From JAYPHU01 sp964611435 (lineage in GTDB: Bacteria; Pseudomonadota; Alphaproteobacteria; Rhodospirillales; UBA2165), in assembly GCA_964611435.1 (NCBI GenBank), contig CAZSXT010000017.1:1-64000 (forward strand): a DNA stretch of 64,000 nucleotides, given 5' to 3'. Every line of letters starts with the position of its first letter. Positions within the stretch are counted from its first letter, which is position 1. The position numbers were made by a program, and so were the translations under genes. The notes beneath the pieces were generated by a model. It made no database searches, was not told the origin of the DNA, and was given only the letters and a program-made list of their open reading frames with translations. Below, piece by piece: positions 53,727 through 63,485 of the stretch.

Positions 53727-56069
53727 ATGAGTTCTCCCAAAGAATTTGCCGCCAACGAAGTCGATCCGGACGCCGTTCCGCGTAAAAACCCTTTTCTTGC
53801 CTTCACTGAATGGCTGCCCCTGGTTAACCGTCAGACGATGGGCGCGGACCTAACCGCCGGCATCACGGGCGCGCTGGTGGTGCTTCCCCAAGGCGTGGCG
53901 TTTGCCACGCTGGCGGGCATGCCGCCGGAATATGGGCTCTACGCCGGCATGATCCCGGCGATCATCGCCGCCCTGTTCGGCTCCTCCTGGCATTTGGTGT
54001 CGGGTCCGACCACGGCGGCCTCGCTGTTGATTTTCGCTTCTATCAGCGCATTCGCCACCCCCGGCACGGCGGAGTTCGTCAGTCTGGTGCTCACCCTGAC
54101 GCTCATGGTCGGCGCGCTTGAACTTTTCATGGGGCTGATGCGCATGGGCGCATTGGTGAACTTTATCTCCCACACCGTCGCCATCGGCTTCACCGCCGGC
54201 GCGGCCATCCTGATCATGGTCAGTCAGATGGAAGGCCTGTTGGGTCTGGATGTGCCCCGCGGCCGGCATTTTTATGACACGCTCGGCTACTTGTGGGAGG
54301 ACCGGGACGGCATTTCACCCGCCGCCGCCTTCGTCGGCGTCAGCGCCATCATATTAGGGGTCGCCTCTAAACGCCTGTTCCCCAAATTTCCCAACATGAT
54401 CCTGGCGCTGGTCGGCACCTGTTTGATTGCTTACGTCATGAACGCCTATTTCGATGCCGGCGTCGCGACATTGAGCCCTATTCCGTCGGGCCTGCCGCCC
54501 CTGTCCGCGCCAACTTTTTCCGCCGACGTGATCCGTGATCTGGCGCCAACCGCTGTCGCGGTGACCATATTTGCGCTCACCGAAGCCATGTCCATTTCCC
54601 GCGCTATCTCCATCCGCAGCGGCCAGCACATCGACGGCAACCAGGAATTCATCGGCCAGGGCCTTTCCAATTTGGTCGGCTGCTTCTTCTCCAGCTATGT
54701 CGCCACGGGGTCTTTCAACCGGTCCGGCCTGAATTTCGAATCCGGCGCAAAGACCCCCATCGCCGCCATTTCCGCCGGTGTGTTTCTTATGGGGATCGTC
54801 ATCCTGGTCGCACCGTTGGTGGTCTATCTGCCCAAGGCCGGCATGGCCGGGATTCTGATCCTGGTCGGCATCAATCTGATCGATGTAAAGCATATCAAGC
54901 AGGTGATTAAATCCAGCCGGTCCGAGGCGTCGGTTCTGGCGGTTACGTTTTTCTCGGTGCTGTTTTTGGATCTGGAACTGGCCATCTTTGCCGGGGTCAT
55001 TCTGTCCCTGATCTTTTATCTCAACCGAACATCCCACCCGAATGTCGCCGTCATGGCCCCCAATAATGTGGACGACAGAAGACGACTATCCGAAGTCCGT
55101 GGCCAGCCCGAATGTCCTCAGCTCAAGATCGTGCGGATCGACGGCGCGATGTATTTCGGCGCTGTCTCCAGCGTGATCGAAGATTTGCACCGCTTGGAGT
55201 CCAAATTTCCGGATCAGCGGCACATGCTTATTCTGGGCTCGGGCATCCACTTTATCGACGTCACCGGCGCGGAAGCCCTGGCAAATGAAGCAACCGCGCT
55301 CCGCAAGGCAGGTGGGGCGCTCTACATCGTCGGCTTGAAAGCCCGCGTGCTCGAACAACTCCGCAAGTCCGGCGTCGAGGAAGAAATTGGCAAGGAGAAC
55401 ATATTTCAGTCCAAGACCGTCGGCTTCGCCACGATCTATCAGCGCCTGAATCAGGATATCTGCGGCAGTTGCTCCCAGCGGATTTTCTGGGAGTGCCGGG
55501 AACAAGAAGACCGCCCGCTCCCGGTTCACCCGGCCATGCCGCCCATCGCAACGCAGCCGTCCCGCCCGCCAGCGCCGGCTGTTCAGGAAAGGCCAGGCAT
55601 TAAACCCGCGGTCCCATCCGGCCCCCGCCGGATCCTGGTGCTTATCGATCTGGAGCGCTATCCCACAGAGACGCTGCAAATGGCCGCCGATTTGGCCCAT
55701 GAAAACGGGTCCGAACTGGCCATCGGCAGCCTGATCAAGTGGCAAATGGAACACGGGCACTCTTTGGCGCTCAACGTCGTGTCGGATGAACTGATCGCGT
55801 CGCTGCGTGCGCCGGCGCAGGCCCGCCTGCAGGGGATGGCGGAAGATGCCGGCTTCCCCGATTGCGCCACGCTTTTATCCACCAAGCAGGATGCCGGCGC
55901 CGCCACCCTCGATATGGTCACCGATTGGCACCCGGATTTGTTGGTTATCGCGGACCATAGTAGTTTTGATCTGGAACTGGGCAGCCACGTGTCTTACCGG
56001 ACCCCCTCCGGCCGGGCGGAAGTGGATATCGTCCGCTACAAACACTCGCGTAAAAAGAACGGCAAATGA
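53727..56069 (+). CDS. SulP-family anion transporter with STAS and C-terminal universal-stress-type domain
   Basis: 780 residues from ATG 53727. The membrane core has AGITGALVVLPQGVAFATLA and GMPPEYGLYAGMIPAIIAAL, the SulP signature, and about 11-14 helices to residue 450. A STAS domain follows (KIVRIDGAMYFGAVSSVIED, HMLILGSGIHFIDVTGAEAL). A further domain after about residue 630 starts RRILVLIDLERYPTETLQMA and ends ADHSSFDLELGSHVSYRTPS, resembling a universal stress or SLC12-type C-terminal fold. A cysteine-rich linker (DICGSCSQRIFWECREQED) joins them. It probably takes up sulfate or another anion. Confidence 0.8.
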   Translation: MSSPKEFAANEVDPDAVPRKNPFLAFTEWLPLVNRQTMGADLTAGITGALVVLPQGVAFATLAGMPPEYGLYAGMIPAIIAALFGSSWHLVSGPTTAASLLIFASISAFATPGTAEFVSLVLTLTLMVGALELFMGLMRMGALVNFISHTVAIGFTAGAAILIMVSQMEGLLGLDVPRGRHFYDTLGYLWEDRDGISPAAAFVGVSAIILGVASKRLFPKFPNMILALVGTCLIAYVMNAYFDAGVATLSPIPSGLPPLSAPTFSADVIRDLAPTAVAVTIFALTEAMSISRAISIRSGQHIDGNQEFIGQGLSNLVGCFFSSYVATGSFNRSGLNFESGAKTPIAAISAGVFLMGIVILVAPLVVYLPKAGMAGILILVGINLIDVKHIKQVIKSSRSEASVLAVTFFSVLFLDLELAIFAGVILSLIFYLNRTSHPNVAVMAPNNVDDRRRLSEVRGQPECPQLKIVRIDGAMYFGAVSSVIEDLHRLESKFPDQRHMLILGSGIHFIDVTGAEALANEATALRKAGGALYIVGLKARVLEQLRKSGVEEEIGKENIFQSKTVGFATIYQRLNQDICGSCSQRIFWECREQEDRPLPVHPAMPPIATQPSRPPAPAVQERPGIKPAVPSGPRRILVLIDLERYPTETLQMAADLAHENGSELAIGSLIKWQMEHGHSLALNVVSDELIASLRAPAQARLQGMAEDAGFPDCATLLSTKQDAGAATLDMVTDWHPDLLVIADHSSFDLELGSHVSYRTPSGRAEVDIVRYKHSRKKNGK

Positions 56070-56077
56070 GCCCCGGT

Positions 56078-57853
56078 TTATTCGGCGGCTTCGGCGCCGG
56101 CGGCATCCGTTGCTTCCGCCAGCGGCAAGGTGAAGCTGAAGGTCGAGCCTTCGCCCTCGGACGTTGTCACCCATAAATTGCCGCCGTTCAGTTCGATCAT
56201 TTCCTTGCATAGCGGTAGGCCCAGACCAGTGCCATTTTCCCCGTTGGTGCCCTCGGTCGTGGTCTTTTCATCGATCAGGAACAGCTTGGCCGCGTAGTCC
56301 TGGCTCATTCCGACACCCGTGTCAGAGACCGAGGCTTCCATCATCCCGTCATCGTTCTGGCCGACGGAAACAGTGATGGCGCCGCCCTCGGGTGTAAACT
56401 TGATGGCGTTGGCAATGAGGTTACGCACCACCAACAGCACCATGTTCCGTTCAGCATGGGCATGCACGGACTGAACATCCTTGGACAGGTTGATATTCTT
56501 TTCTCCGGCAACGGCTTGGAACACCTCGAAATTTTCATCGATGATCTGAGTCATATCGATATCAACGACCTGCAGATCACCTTTGTCCATTTGTAAACGC
56601 GCCCATTCGAGCAGGTTTTCCAGCAGCTCGAACACCTTGCCGCCGTTTTCGTGGATCATCTGGGCGTATTCGACGAACTGTTCCTTGGACAATTGTTGAG
56701 ACATTTTCGACATCATGCTGGACAAGCCCAGGATGGAGGTGAACGGGCTCTTCAGATCGTGGGAGATGATAGAGAAGAACCGATCCTTGATGGACACTTC
56801 CCGTTCCAATTGCTCCCGCAGGATGGTCTCCTGCGTCGCCAAGTCTGAGAGCTCGGTCGCCTGCTTCTCCAACTGTTGGCGTGAATGGGTCAACTCAACA
56901 ACCTTCATATCAAGGTCTTCCTTGGCATCGACCAACAGTGCCTGCGCCTCGGCGCGGCGCGCCTCAACGCGCGCGATAAAAATCAACGCAATAATCGTAG
57001 AAAGCAAAATGCCCAGCGCGATGACGCCGCCGACCGTCCATTGACGTTTGGCAAAGTCAGAGAATAAACCCGGCGCGGGCACCGCCACCAAATCCCAGCG
57101 GCTGTTTTTGATTCCAACGCGCTTAACCGCGTTGGCCACTTCCCAGTCTGTCAGATTGATCTCCCTGGACTTGGCGATCTCATTCCGTGCGCCACCGGAG
57201 GTAACTTCGATCAAGGTCTCCCGATTGCGGTTGACCAACAACAAGTTGTGTCCCTGACTTTCGTAGGATCCGAGGATTTCCTGGATCAACCGCGGATAAA
57301 AGCTTACGAAGAAAACACCTTGGACTTTGCCGTCGTGATTCCAGGTCGACATCATGTCGAAGTGGTAGTTAAAGGCCTGAGGATGAATCTCCGGCTCATA
57401 GAAGTGTTCGTGACCCGGGCCAGCTTTTTCCTGATCTTCCAAAAACATCCCAATAGAGTTCACACAGACTTGGCCGACGAACCCTTCGAGATCGCGGATC
57501 AAGTCCGTGCCCTTTCGATCCGCCAGGGTGAAGGTGAAATGTTCCGGGAACCAGCGCTTCAGGCTAGCGGAAATTTGTTCCCGCATTTCGTCGTTGTCGG
57601 GATCTCGCAACAGAGCAAACAGCTGATCGCTTTTCTCGGAGGCGAAGGTTTTGATCAGCCGCGATCTCGCGTTTAAAAAATTCTCGATCGAGGATACCGC
57701 GCTGGACACTTCGGACTCGAAAATTCGCGCATGGTTGTCATTGAAATTTTGAATATTCCGCTGGACGAACCAGGCTGTTAGAGAAATCAGCACAATAGCA
57801 CTGCCGACCGCAATCAGCAGGAAAGTCCTCGGGATATTCTTAAAAAGTTGCAA
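56078..57853 (-). CDS. Membrane sensor histidine kinase with Cache-type periplasmic domain
   Basis: 591 residues, TTG start at 57853 immediately before a membrane helix (LLIAVGSAIVLISLTAWFVQ). A periplasmic sensor of roughly 230 residues follows (FNYHFDMMSTWNHDGKVQGV, typical of dCache domains). Then come a second helix, a coiled coil, and a kinase core with SIISHDLKSPFTSILGLSSM (phosphoacceptor His), VVRNLIANAIKFTPEGGAIT (N-box) and VSDTGVGMSQDYAAKLFLID (G1), then GTGLGLPLCKEMIELNGGNL. No response regulator is adjacent. Confidence 0.85.
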   Translation of the reverse strand: MQLFKNIPRTFLLIAVGSAIVLISLTAWFVQRNIQNFNDNHARIFESEVSSAVSSIENFLNARSRLIKTFASEKSDQLFALLRDPDNDEMREQISASLKRWFPEHFTFTLADRKGTDLIRDLEGFVGQVCVNSIGMFLEDQEKAGPGHEHFYEPEIHPQAFNYHFDMMSTWNHDGKVQGVFFVSFYPRLIQEILGSYESQGHNLLLVNRNRETLIEVTSGGARNEIAKSREINLTDWEVANAVKRVGIKNSRWDLVAVPAPGLFSDFAKRQWTVGGVIALGILLSTIIALIFIARVEARRAEAQALLVDAKEDLDMKVVELTHSRQQLEKQATELSDLATQETILREQLEREVSIKDRFFSIISHDLKSPFTSILGLSSMMSKMSQQLSKEQFVEYAQMIHENGGKVFELLENLLEWARLQMDKGDLQVVDIDMTQIIDENFEVFQAVAGEKNINLSKDVQSVHAHAERNMVLLVVRNLIANAIKFTPEGGAITVSVGQNDDGMMEASVSDTGVGMSQDYAAKLFLIDEKTTTEGTNGENGTGLGLPLCKEMIELNGGNLWVTTSEGEGSTFSFTLPLAEATDAAGAEAAE

Positions 57854-58099
57854 GACTAATCGGTCCCACTTTTACAATGCGCTTGGCCCGGCCGGGGCCA
57901 CTGAACGACGGCGTTACAGAAATGAATTCAATTTTGACAATTATCCGAAAAAGCCTCCTCTTTCGGCATACCAGGGTAACCTCGCAACCTTCACTTGGTC
58001 ACTCTCCCGTCCAATTTCCAGAAATTCGTGTTCAAAATAAATTAGGGAATTCCCAAACTCTACAGACACGAATATTTATTTTTAGGTCGCAACGCTAGA
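57854..58099. other. Intergenic gap between the kinase and hydrolase genes
   Basis: AT-richer spacer with no convincing gene, repeat or RNA. It probably contains the kinase promoter. Confidence 0.35.
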
Positions 58100-59266
58100 T
58101 TACGTCACACCATGCTCCTGCACCCAATCGGTTACACAGCGAACGGCTTCGCGCAGCTTCTCCGGCTGCTCCTTGTAATAATGGGTAGCGCCGTCGATAA
58201 CGACAAAGGTTTTGTCCGAACTGGCCGACGCCTCAAAAATTTGCCGCGTGTGGCTGGGCGGTGTCGCATCGTCCGCCTCATTCTCGATCAGCAAGAGCGG
58301 CGTATCGACCTCGGCCACATTGATCAAACCGTTCGCATTTGATTTCTCCGACCATTGCGACATCCAGGCGCGGAGGGTGCTAAACCGGGCGATGCCAACC
58401 GGCCCGACATTCACGGTTTCCGGATCGCCGAGATAGCACCAGTTGATTTTGCGCCCGCTGGGTTCCAATGTCGCGTCGAAATGCCTGGGGTCGGCCATGG
58501 TCCGGTGAGTGATAAACGGCCGTTCCATCTCCAACCCACCGCGTTCCTTGAGATCGGCCAGCGTGGCCTCCACCCGCGCGGTAATCCGGCATACCCGGTC
58601 ATATTGGGCCTGACGGAACCGCTTGACCCAATCCAGATCATAAGGCGGCTTGTTGGGATTGTCGGGATTGTAGATATCCAACTCCGCATCACGGTTGTCC
58701 GGGTCGTTTTCATCGATGACCGATGGATCAATCCATTCGGTGAGTATTTTCGCCCGGCCGATGTGCGCGGCGATGAAGATCACCAAATCCGCCGGTGGCA
58801 TTTCCGCCTTTTTCAGGTTCACTGGGTCGCCCGCCGGGGTTTCGGTCACCGTCGGGTTCAGCGCCTGGGACTGATAGAATAGCCCCAGTGAGCCTCCGCC
58901 GCTCCATCCCACCAACACAACGTGCTTATACCCCAACTCCTCTTTGGCGAAGCGGATATATGCGCCTAAATCTATCGAAACCTTTTCCATGATCAACGCG
59001 GTGTCATTCTTTGCATATCGGCTGCCACAGCAAATGACGTGGTAGCCGGCTCGCGCCAGTCCAGCCGGAAACGGCATAAGGTTCAACGTGCTGGCGGGAT
59101 GCATGAAGACAAAAACTGTGTCGGAGGCGACGCCCTTGGGTACGATCTGTTGACCCTCCAGGAACACGTAACCCTGGCTGCCGACAAACCCATAGGTTTC
59201 GGTAAAGGACGATTTGTCCTCGAATTGCACAATGATGGGACGGCGTTCGATTTCGTGTTCGGTCAT
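58100..59266 (-). CDS. Alpha/beta hydrolase
   Basis: 388 residues from ATG 59266, preceded by GGGAGA. The nucleophile elbow reads VVLVGWSGGGSLGLFYQSQA (GxSxG), and the C-terminal part has LLLIENEADDATPPSHTRQI (catalytic Asp) and FVVIDGATHYYKEQPEKLRE (catalytic His). It probably hydrolyses an ester or amide. It is divergent from a small monooxygenase-like gene. Confidence 0.78.
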   Translation of the reverse strand: MTEHEIERRPIIVQFEDKSSFTETYGFVGSQGYVFLEGQQIVPKGVASDTVFVFMHPASTLNLMPFPAGLARAGYHVICCGSRYAKNDTALIMEKVSIDLGAYIRFAKEELGYKHVVLVGWSGGGSLGLFYQSQALNPTVTETPAGDPVNLKKAEMPPADLVIFIAAHIGRAKILTEWIDPSVIDENDPDNRDAELDIYNPDNPNKPPYDLDWVKRFRQAQYDRVCRITARVEATLADLKERGGLEMERPFITHRTMADPRHFDATLEPSGRKINWCYLGDPETVNVGPVGIARFSTLRAWMSQWSEKSNANGLINVAEVDTPLLLIENEADDATPPSHTRQIFEASASSDKTFVVIDGATHYYKEQPEKLREAVRCVTDWVQEHGVT

Positions 59267-59382
59267 GACGTATCTCCCTCACCCAATTGTTAGTAGATAA
59301 ACCCTCTCGGGCCAACCACCTGGAACGCATTGTTGCAGCGGGCGAACGATCAGGTAAAGTTGCCCCAGAAGGGAGCACATTC

Positions 59383-59697
59383 ATGATCACTGCAATCGTA
59401 CAATTCAAAGTCGGCCCCGGCGCCGATAAGGACCAAATCTTCGAAAACATGAAAAAGGTCGCCCCCAAGTTCGAGGGCATGCCCAACCTGATCCGCAAGA
59501 ATTTCCTGTTCGACGGCGACAACGGTGTCGGCGGCGGCGTCTATACTTGGGAGTCCCGGGAGGCGGCCGAAGCGGTCTATGCCGAGGGCGGGCCCTGGCG
59601 GCAATCCATCCGCGACATCTACGGCGTCGATCCGGACATCACCTATTTCGAAACGCCGGTGATCGTCGACAACAAGATGGGCGAAATTCAGACTTAA
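59383..59697 (+). CDS. Dimeric alpha/beta-barrel protein, YdhR/ABM-monooxygenase-like
   Basis: 104 residues from ATG 59383 (GGGAG upstream). MITAIVQFKVGPGADKDQIF followed by GGVYTWESREAAEAVYAEGG matches the YdhR-type putative monooxygenase family. The frame extending to 59287 is rejected. Its stop overlaps that of the convergent GMC oxidoreductase by four bases. Confidence 0.7.
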   Translation: MITAIVQFKVGPGADKDQIFENMKKVAPKFEGMPNLIRKNFLFDGDNGVGGGVYTWESREAAEAVYAEGGPWRQSIRDIYGVDPDITYFETPVIVDNKMGEIQT

Positions 59698-61340
59698 TCG
59701 AACGCCGGCACGTCGGCCCGCGGCAAGGGCGGCTTGCCAAGGATGGCATCCGCCGCCTTCTCCGCGATCATAATGGTCGGTGCGTTGGTGTTGCCGCCGT
59801 TGACGAACGGCATCACCGAGGCATCGACCACGCGCAAACCGTCGATCCCCCGCACCTTCAGATCGCCGTCGACCACGGCTTCCTGATCCGCGCCCATGCG
59901 GCAGGTGCCGACGGGGTGATAGAGGGTCGAGCCCGTCTCGCGGATGAAATCGTCGATCTCGTCGTCGGACTGTACATCTGGACCCGGCTCCAACTCACCC
60001 TGTAGATCATCCGCCATGGGCGATTGAGACAGCACCCGCCGCGCTGCCTTGACCCCTTCCCGTAGTGTGATCAAATCTGCCTCTTCACCCAGATAATTAT
60101 GGAGAATTTTTACCGGCGCCAGTGGATCACTTGAGGCGAGATCTATTTGGCCGCGCGATTCCGGGTGAAGATCAACCACCCGGAACACCAGTTGATGGCC
60201 CGCCCGCTTCTTAATGCCAGGGAACCAGGGCCCGGCCTCCGGCGCGACCGGGGCCACGAAGAACTGTACGTCCGGGCGGTCCAGGCCCGGCCGGGTGCGC
60301 ACATAGCCCATGGCCGAAAGCGGCATGCCCCGTACCGGCCCCTTCCCCCGGACTATCCAGTTCAACAGATGCCCGGTTAGCCGGTCGAAACGCAATTCGT
60401 CCTCGAAGCCGAATTTCTCGCTGGCCTTCATCCGCAACAGCACGGATAGATGGTCTTGCAAATTTTTACCGACGGCCGGCCGATCGAGAATAGGCTCGAT
60501 AGCGTGCTGTTGCAGCGCTGCCGCCTCTCCGATCCCGGACAGCATCAACAACTGTGGCGAGTTGATGGCCCCGCCGGACAGGATCACTTCCCGCTTGGCG
60601 GCAACGAACATGTCCTGGCCGTCCTGGCGAAAGCGAACACCGGAGGCCCGACCGTTTTCAATCTCAACCTTAAGCACCTGCGCGCCTGTGAGCGTCTGCA
60701 CGTTGTGCCGTTCAAGGGCGGGGCGCAGATAGGCCCTCGCCGCCGAAGACCGCAACCGGCTGCCCACCGTATAATCCGGCGGGCCGAAACCTTCTGGTTT
60801 GGCCCCGTGAAAATCATCGGTGGTTTCGAACCCGGCCGCCTCGGCTGATTTCAAGACTGTCGCCATTTCCAACGTGTGGGCCGGGTAGGTCATCACCTGC
60901 AGGGGCCCGTCCCCGCCATGGTAATCGGTCTCGCCGCGGTCGTTGGTTTCGGCCCGCCTGAAATAGGGCAGCACGTCGTCAAAACCCCATCCGGTGAGCC
61001 CGGTCTGGCGCCATTGGTCATAATCGCGAGGATGGCCGCGGGAGTAAATCATCCCATTGATGGAGGAGGACCCGCCGATCACTTTACCCCTGGGCACGAC
61101 CATTCGGCGGCCGTTCAAGCCCGGCTCCGGCTCGGACACGTAATTCCAGTTATAGCGCCTGTCGAACCACAGCCAACGCGCCGCCAGAGGAATGGCAAAC
61201 AGCGGATTGCGGTCCCTGTTCCCGGCCTCCAGCACCAACACTGAATGCGCACCGTCTTCAGACAGGCGATTGGCCAGCACACAGCCTGCGGAGCCCGCGC
61301 CGACAATCACGAAATCCGCTGTAAAGTCTGCTTCCCCCAT
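59694..61340 (-). CDS. GMC-family FAD oxidoreductase (choline dehydrogenase-like)
   Basis: 548 residues from ATG 61340; a GTG at 61349 is an alternative. The FAD-binding Rossmann start is DFVIVGAGSAGCVLANRLSE, with KVIGGSSSINGMIYSRGHPR as the GMC signature. The catalytic-His region is TGSTLYHPVGTCRMGADQEA, and the end has MPFVNGGNTNAPTIMIAEKA. It oxidises an alcohol to an aldehyde or ketone. The substrate is undefined. Confidence 0.88.
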   Translation of the reverse strand: MGEADFTADFVIVGAGSAGCVLANRLSEDGAHSVLVLEAGNRDRNPLFAIPLAARWLWFDRRYNWNYVSEPEPGLNGRRMVVPRGKVIGGSSSINGMIYSRGHPRDYDQWRQTGLTGWGFDDVLPYFRRAETNDRGETDYHGGDGPLQVMTYPAHTLEMATVLKSAEAAGFETTDDFHGAKPEGFGPPDYTVGSRLRSSAARAYLRPALERHNVQTLTGAQVLKVEIENGRASGVRFRQDGQDMFVAAKREVILSGGAINSPQLLMLSGIGEAAALQQHAIEPILDRPAVGKNLQDHLSVLLRMKASEKFGFEDELRFDRLTGHLLNWIVRGKGPVRGMPLSAMGYVRTRPGLDRPDVQFFVAPVAPEAGPWFPGIKKRAGHQLVFRVVDLHPESRGQIDLASSDPLAPVKILHNYLGEEADLITLREGVKAARRVLSQSPMADDLQGELEPGPDVQSDDEIDDFIRETGSTLYHPVGTCRMGADQEAVVDGDLKVRGIDGLRVVDASVMPFVNGGNTNAPTIMIAEKAADAILGKPPLPRADVPAFD

Positions 61341-61398
61341 AATTTTCACCCGAGTTTGGTGTTGATCGCCTGTATTCTTTTATCTATCACGAATGGCG

Positions 61399-61450
61399 GG
61401 GGAAATAACGCATATGCGCGTAGTGGGGAAATAACGCATATGCGCGTAGT
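61399..61450. repeat. Two perfect 26-bp tandem repeats, each with a palindromic core
   Basis: Units 61399-61424 and 61425-61450 are identical. Each contains the ten-base palindrome CGCATATGCG (61409-61418 and 61435-61444). They lie between the divergent GMC and flavoprotein genes and could be paired operators. Confidence 0.7.
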
Positions 61451-61529
61451 ATTGTCACTGCGGCTGCCTTGGCGTGACGATCTTCCCCAAAATCGAACCG
61501 ACCCTTCGAACGCGTAGCGGGATAGAACA

Positions 61530-63284
61530 ATGACTTCTGACATAATGCATATCGAGACAGACGTATTGATCGTGGGCTCCGGCGTGGCCGGCATGATGGC
61601 CGTGGTTGGCTGCATGCGTTCCGGCGTGAAGCCGGTGATCGCCACCAAGGGCACCTATGCCTCGGGCGCCTCGTCCATGGCGCGGGGCGGGCATTCCCTG
61701 GCGCTCGGTCACTCCGACCCGGAAGACAATCCTGAACTATTCTTCGAAGATATTTTCGCCGGGAGCGGCGACATCGGTAATCCGCGCCTGATTGATATTG
61801 TCGCCCATGAATCCATCGCCCGCTCCGCCGAATTGGATGATTGGGGTCTAGGCCTGGTGAAGCAGGATGACGGCAAGTATGACCAGCGCTTCGGCGGCTT
61901 CCCGCACCGCTATTCCCGCATGGTCCACTGCGTACGTTTAATGGGAAAACCGCTGATGGCGGCGCTCTCCGGCAAAACCAAGAGCTGGATCGATCCCATC
62001 ACGCACATGCATTTTGTTGATCTGCTGATGGACGGCGACAAGGTGATCGGCGCTTGGGGTTTTTTGCATCAGAAGGGCACGCCCGTCGTGGTGCACGCCA
62101 AGTCGACCATCCTGTCCACGGGCGGTGCGCCGCAGCTGCACGCGCTGAACGATTCCCCCCCGGTGGTTTCCGGCGACGGCTACGCCATGGCGTATCGGGC
62201 CGGGGCAGAGCTGATCGATATGGAATTCATCGATTATCAAATTCTGACCGCGGCCCCGCCAAAAATGGCGGGCTATCCGCCTTTCTCCACCGGCCTTTTG
62301 GGCGGCGGCGGCTACCTCATCAATGGCGAGGGCGAGCGTTTTATGCACAAGTATGAGCCGGAGAAACAGGAACGCACCACCCGCGCGGTCATCAACCGGG
62401 CTATGGCCATCGAGATCATGGAAGGCCGGGGCACAAAGGACGGCAATATCCATATCGACATCCGCCACGTGTTCGACGAACTCAACGAAGGGCCGGGCAA
62501 ATCCATCATCGAGACCATGAAGAAAAACGGCGTCGATATGAGCAAAGAGTACCTGGAAGTGAACAGCGGCCCGCACACCTATCTGGGTGGCATCCGCATC
62601 GACGAATGGGGCCGCACCAATGTTGAAGGTCTCTATGCCGGTGGCGAAGCGGCCGGCGGCATCCACGGCGCCAACCGCCTTGGCGGCCTGGCGTTGATCG
62701 ATTCATACGTTTTCGGGTTCCGTTCAGGGGTTGCCGCTGCGTTGGAGTCCAAAGAACGCACCGCCCCGTCCGCGGACGCCGGCGGTTGGAAAGACAAGCT
62801 GGCCGAGCTGGAAGCCGAGGCCAACAGCGACAAGTCCGGCCCCACCGCAGACGAGTGGCGGCTTGAGGTCCAGACATTGGTCGCCGGTTCCATCGGTCAG
62901 GTGCGCCGGGAGGATATTCTGGTCGATGCGTTGGCCAAGCTCGACGAGCTGGAGGAAAAAGGCAAAGACGCGCAAGTGGACAGCAGCTCCACCCGAAACC
63001 AGGCCGAGTCCCTCCGCCGGAACTCGGAGACCCAGAATCTGATCGAGACAGGCCGTATGCTGGCGACGGCGGCGCTCAAACGCCGGGAAAGCCGGGGCGG
63101 TCACTACCGGATGGATTATCCGGAACAGGACGATAAGAACTTCAAGGGCAACTTCATCATCAGGGAAGAAAACGGCGCCTGCACAGCGGAGCTGCGCCCC
63201 GTCCCGTCCCGCGACGACATCGCGCCGCCACCGCCGGGCGAGATTTCCCTGGAATACGATCCCATGAACGAGGATGCGGCTTAG
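61530..63284 (+). CDS. FAD-dependent fumarate reductase/succinate dehydrogenase-type flavoprotein
   Basis: 584 residues. The N-terminal dinucleotide motif is DVLIVGSGVAGMMAVVGCMR, followed by YASGASSMARGGHSLALGHS. The capping-domain residues HRYSRMVHCV and the GPHTYLGGIRIDEWGRTNVE and GLYAGGEAAGGIHGANRLGG blocks are typical of fumarate reductase/succinate dehydrogenase flavoproteins and L-aspartate oxidase. No Fe-S or membrane subunit gene follows, so it probably acts alone. The next genes encode a tricarboxylate-type transporter. Confidence 0.82.
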   Translation: MTSDIMHIETDVLIVGSGVAGMMAVVGCMRSGVKPVIATKGTYASGASSMARGGHSLALGHSDPEDNPELFFEDIFAGSGDIGNPRLIDIVAHESIARSAELDDWGLGLVKQDDGKYDQRFGGFPHRYSRMVHCVRLMGKPLMAALSGKTKSWIDPITHMHFVDLLMDGDKVIGAWGFLHQKGTPVVVHAKSTILSTGGAPQLHALNDSPPVVSGDGYAMAYRAGAELIDMEFIDYQILTAAPPKMAGYPPFSTGLLGGGGYLINGEGERFMHKYEPEKQERTTRAVINRAMAIEIMEGRGTKDGNIHIDIRHVFDELNEGPGKSIIETMKKNGVDMSKEYLEVNSGPHTYLGGIRIDEWGRTNVEGLYAGGEAAGGIHGANRLGGLALIDSYVFGFRSGVAAALESKERTAPSADAGGWKDKLAELEAEANSDKSGPTADEWRLEVQTLVAGSIGQVRREDILVDALAKLDELEEKGKDAQVDSSSTRNQAESLRRNSETQNLIETGRMLATAALKRRESRGGHYRMDYPEQDDKNFKGNFIIREENGACTAELRPVPSRDDIAPPPPGEISLEYDPMNEDAA

Positions 63285-63323
63285 GGCCAGGCTTGCTGCG
63301 CGTTGAGGAAGGGCAACATATAA

Positions 63324-63363
63324 TTTTAATTCCGCGAAGTTCTGTTTTAACTCCGCGTAACTG
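63324..63363. repeat. Imperfect direct repeat upstream of tctB
   Basis: TTTTAATTCCGCGAAGTTCT (from 63324) is followed at 63345 by TTTTAACTCCGCGTAACTG. It may be a regulator site ahead of the transporter operon. Confidence 0.4.
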
Positions 63364-63485
63364 TTTGCTACCGTACCTAAGGTGATTTAATCGCCCAATA
63401 AAAAGAACCTACGTTCAGAGGCTCCTAACAAGTGCAAAAGCGCGAAAAGCGCAAAACACATACGACGACCTGACAGGGGAGTTTC

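Noticed and set aside
61399..61450. CRISPR-like array
   Set aside because: Only two directly abutting units with no spacers; this is a tandem duplication.
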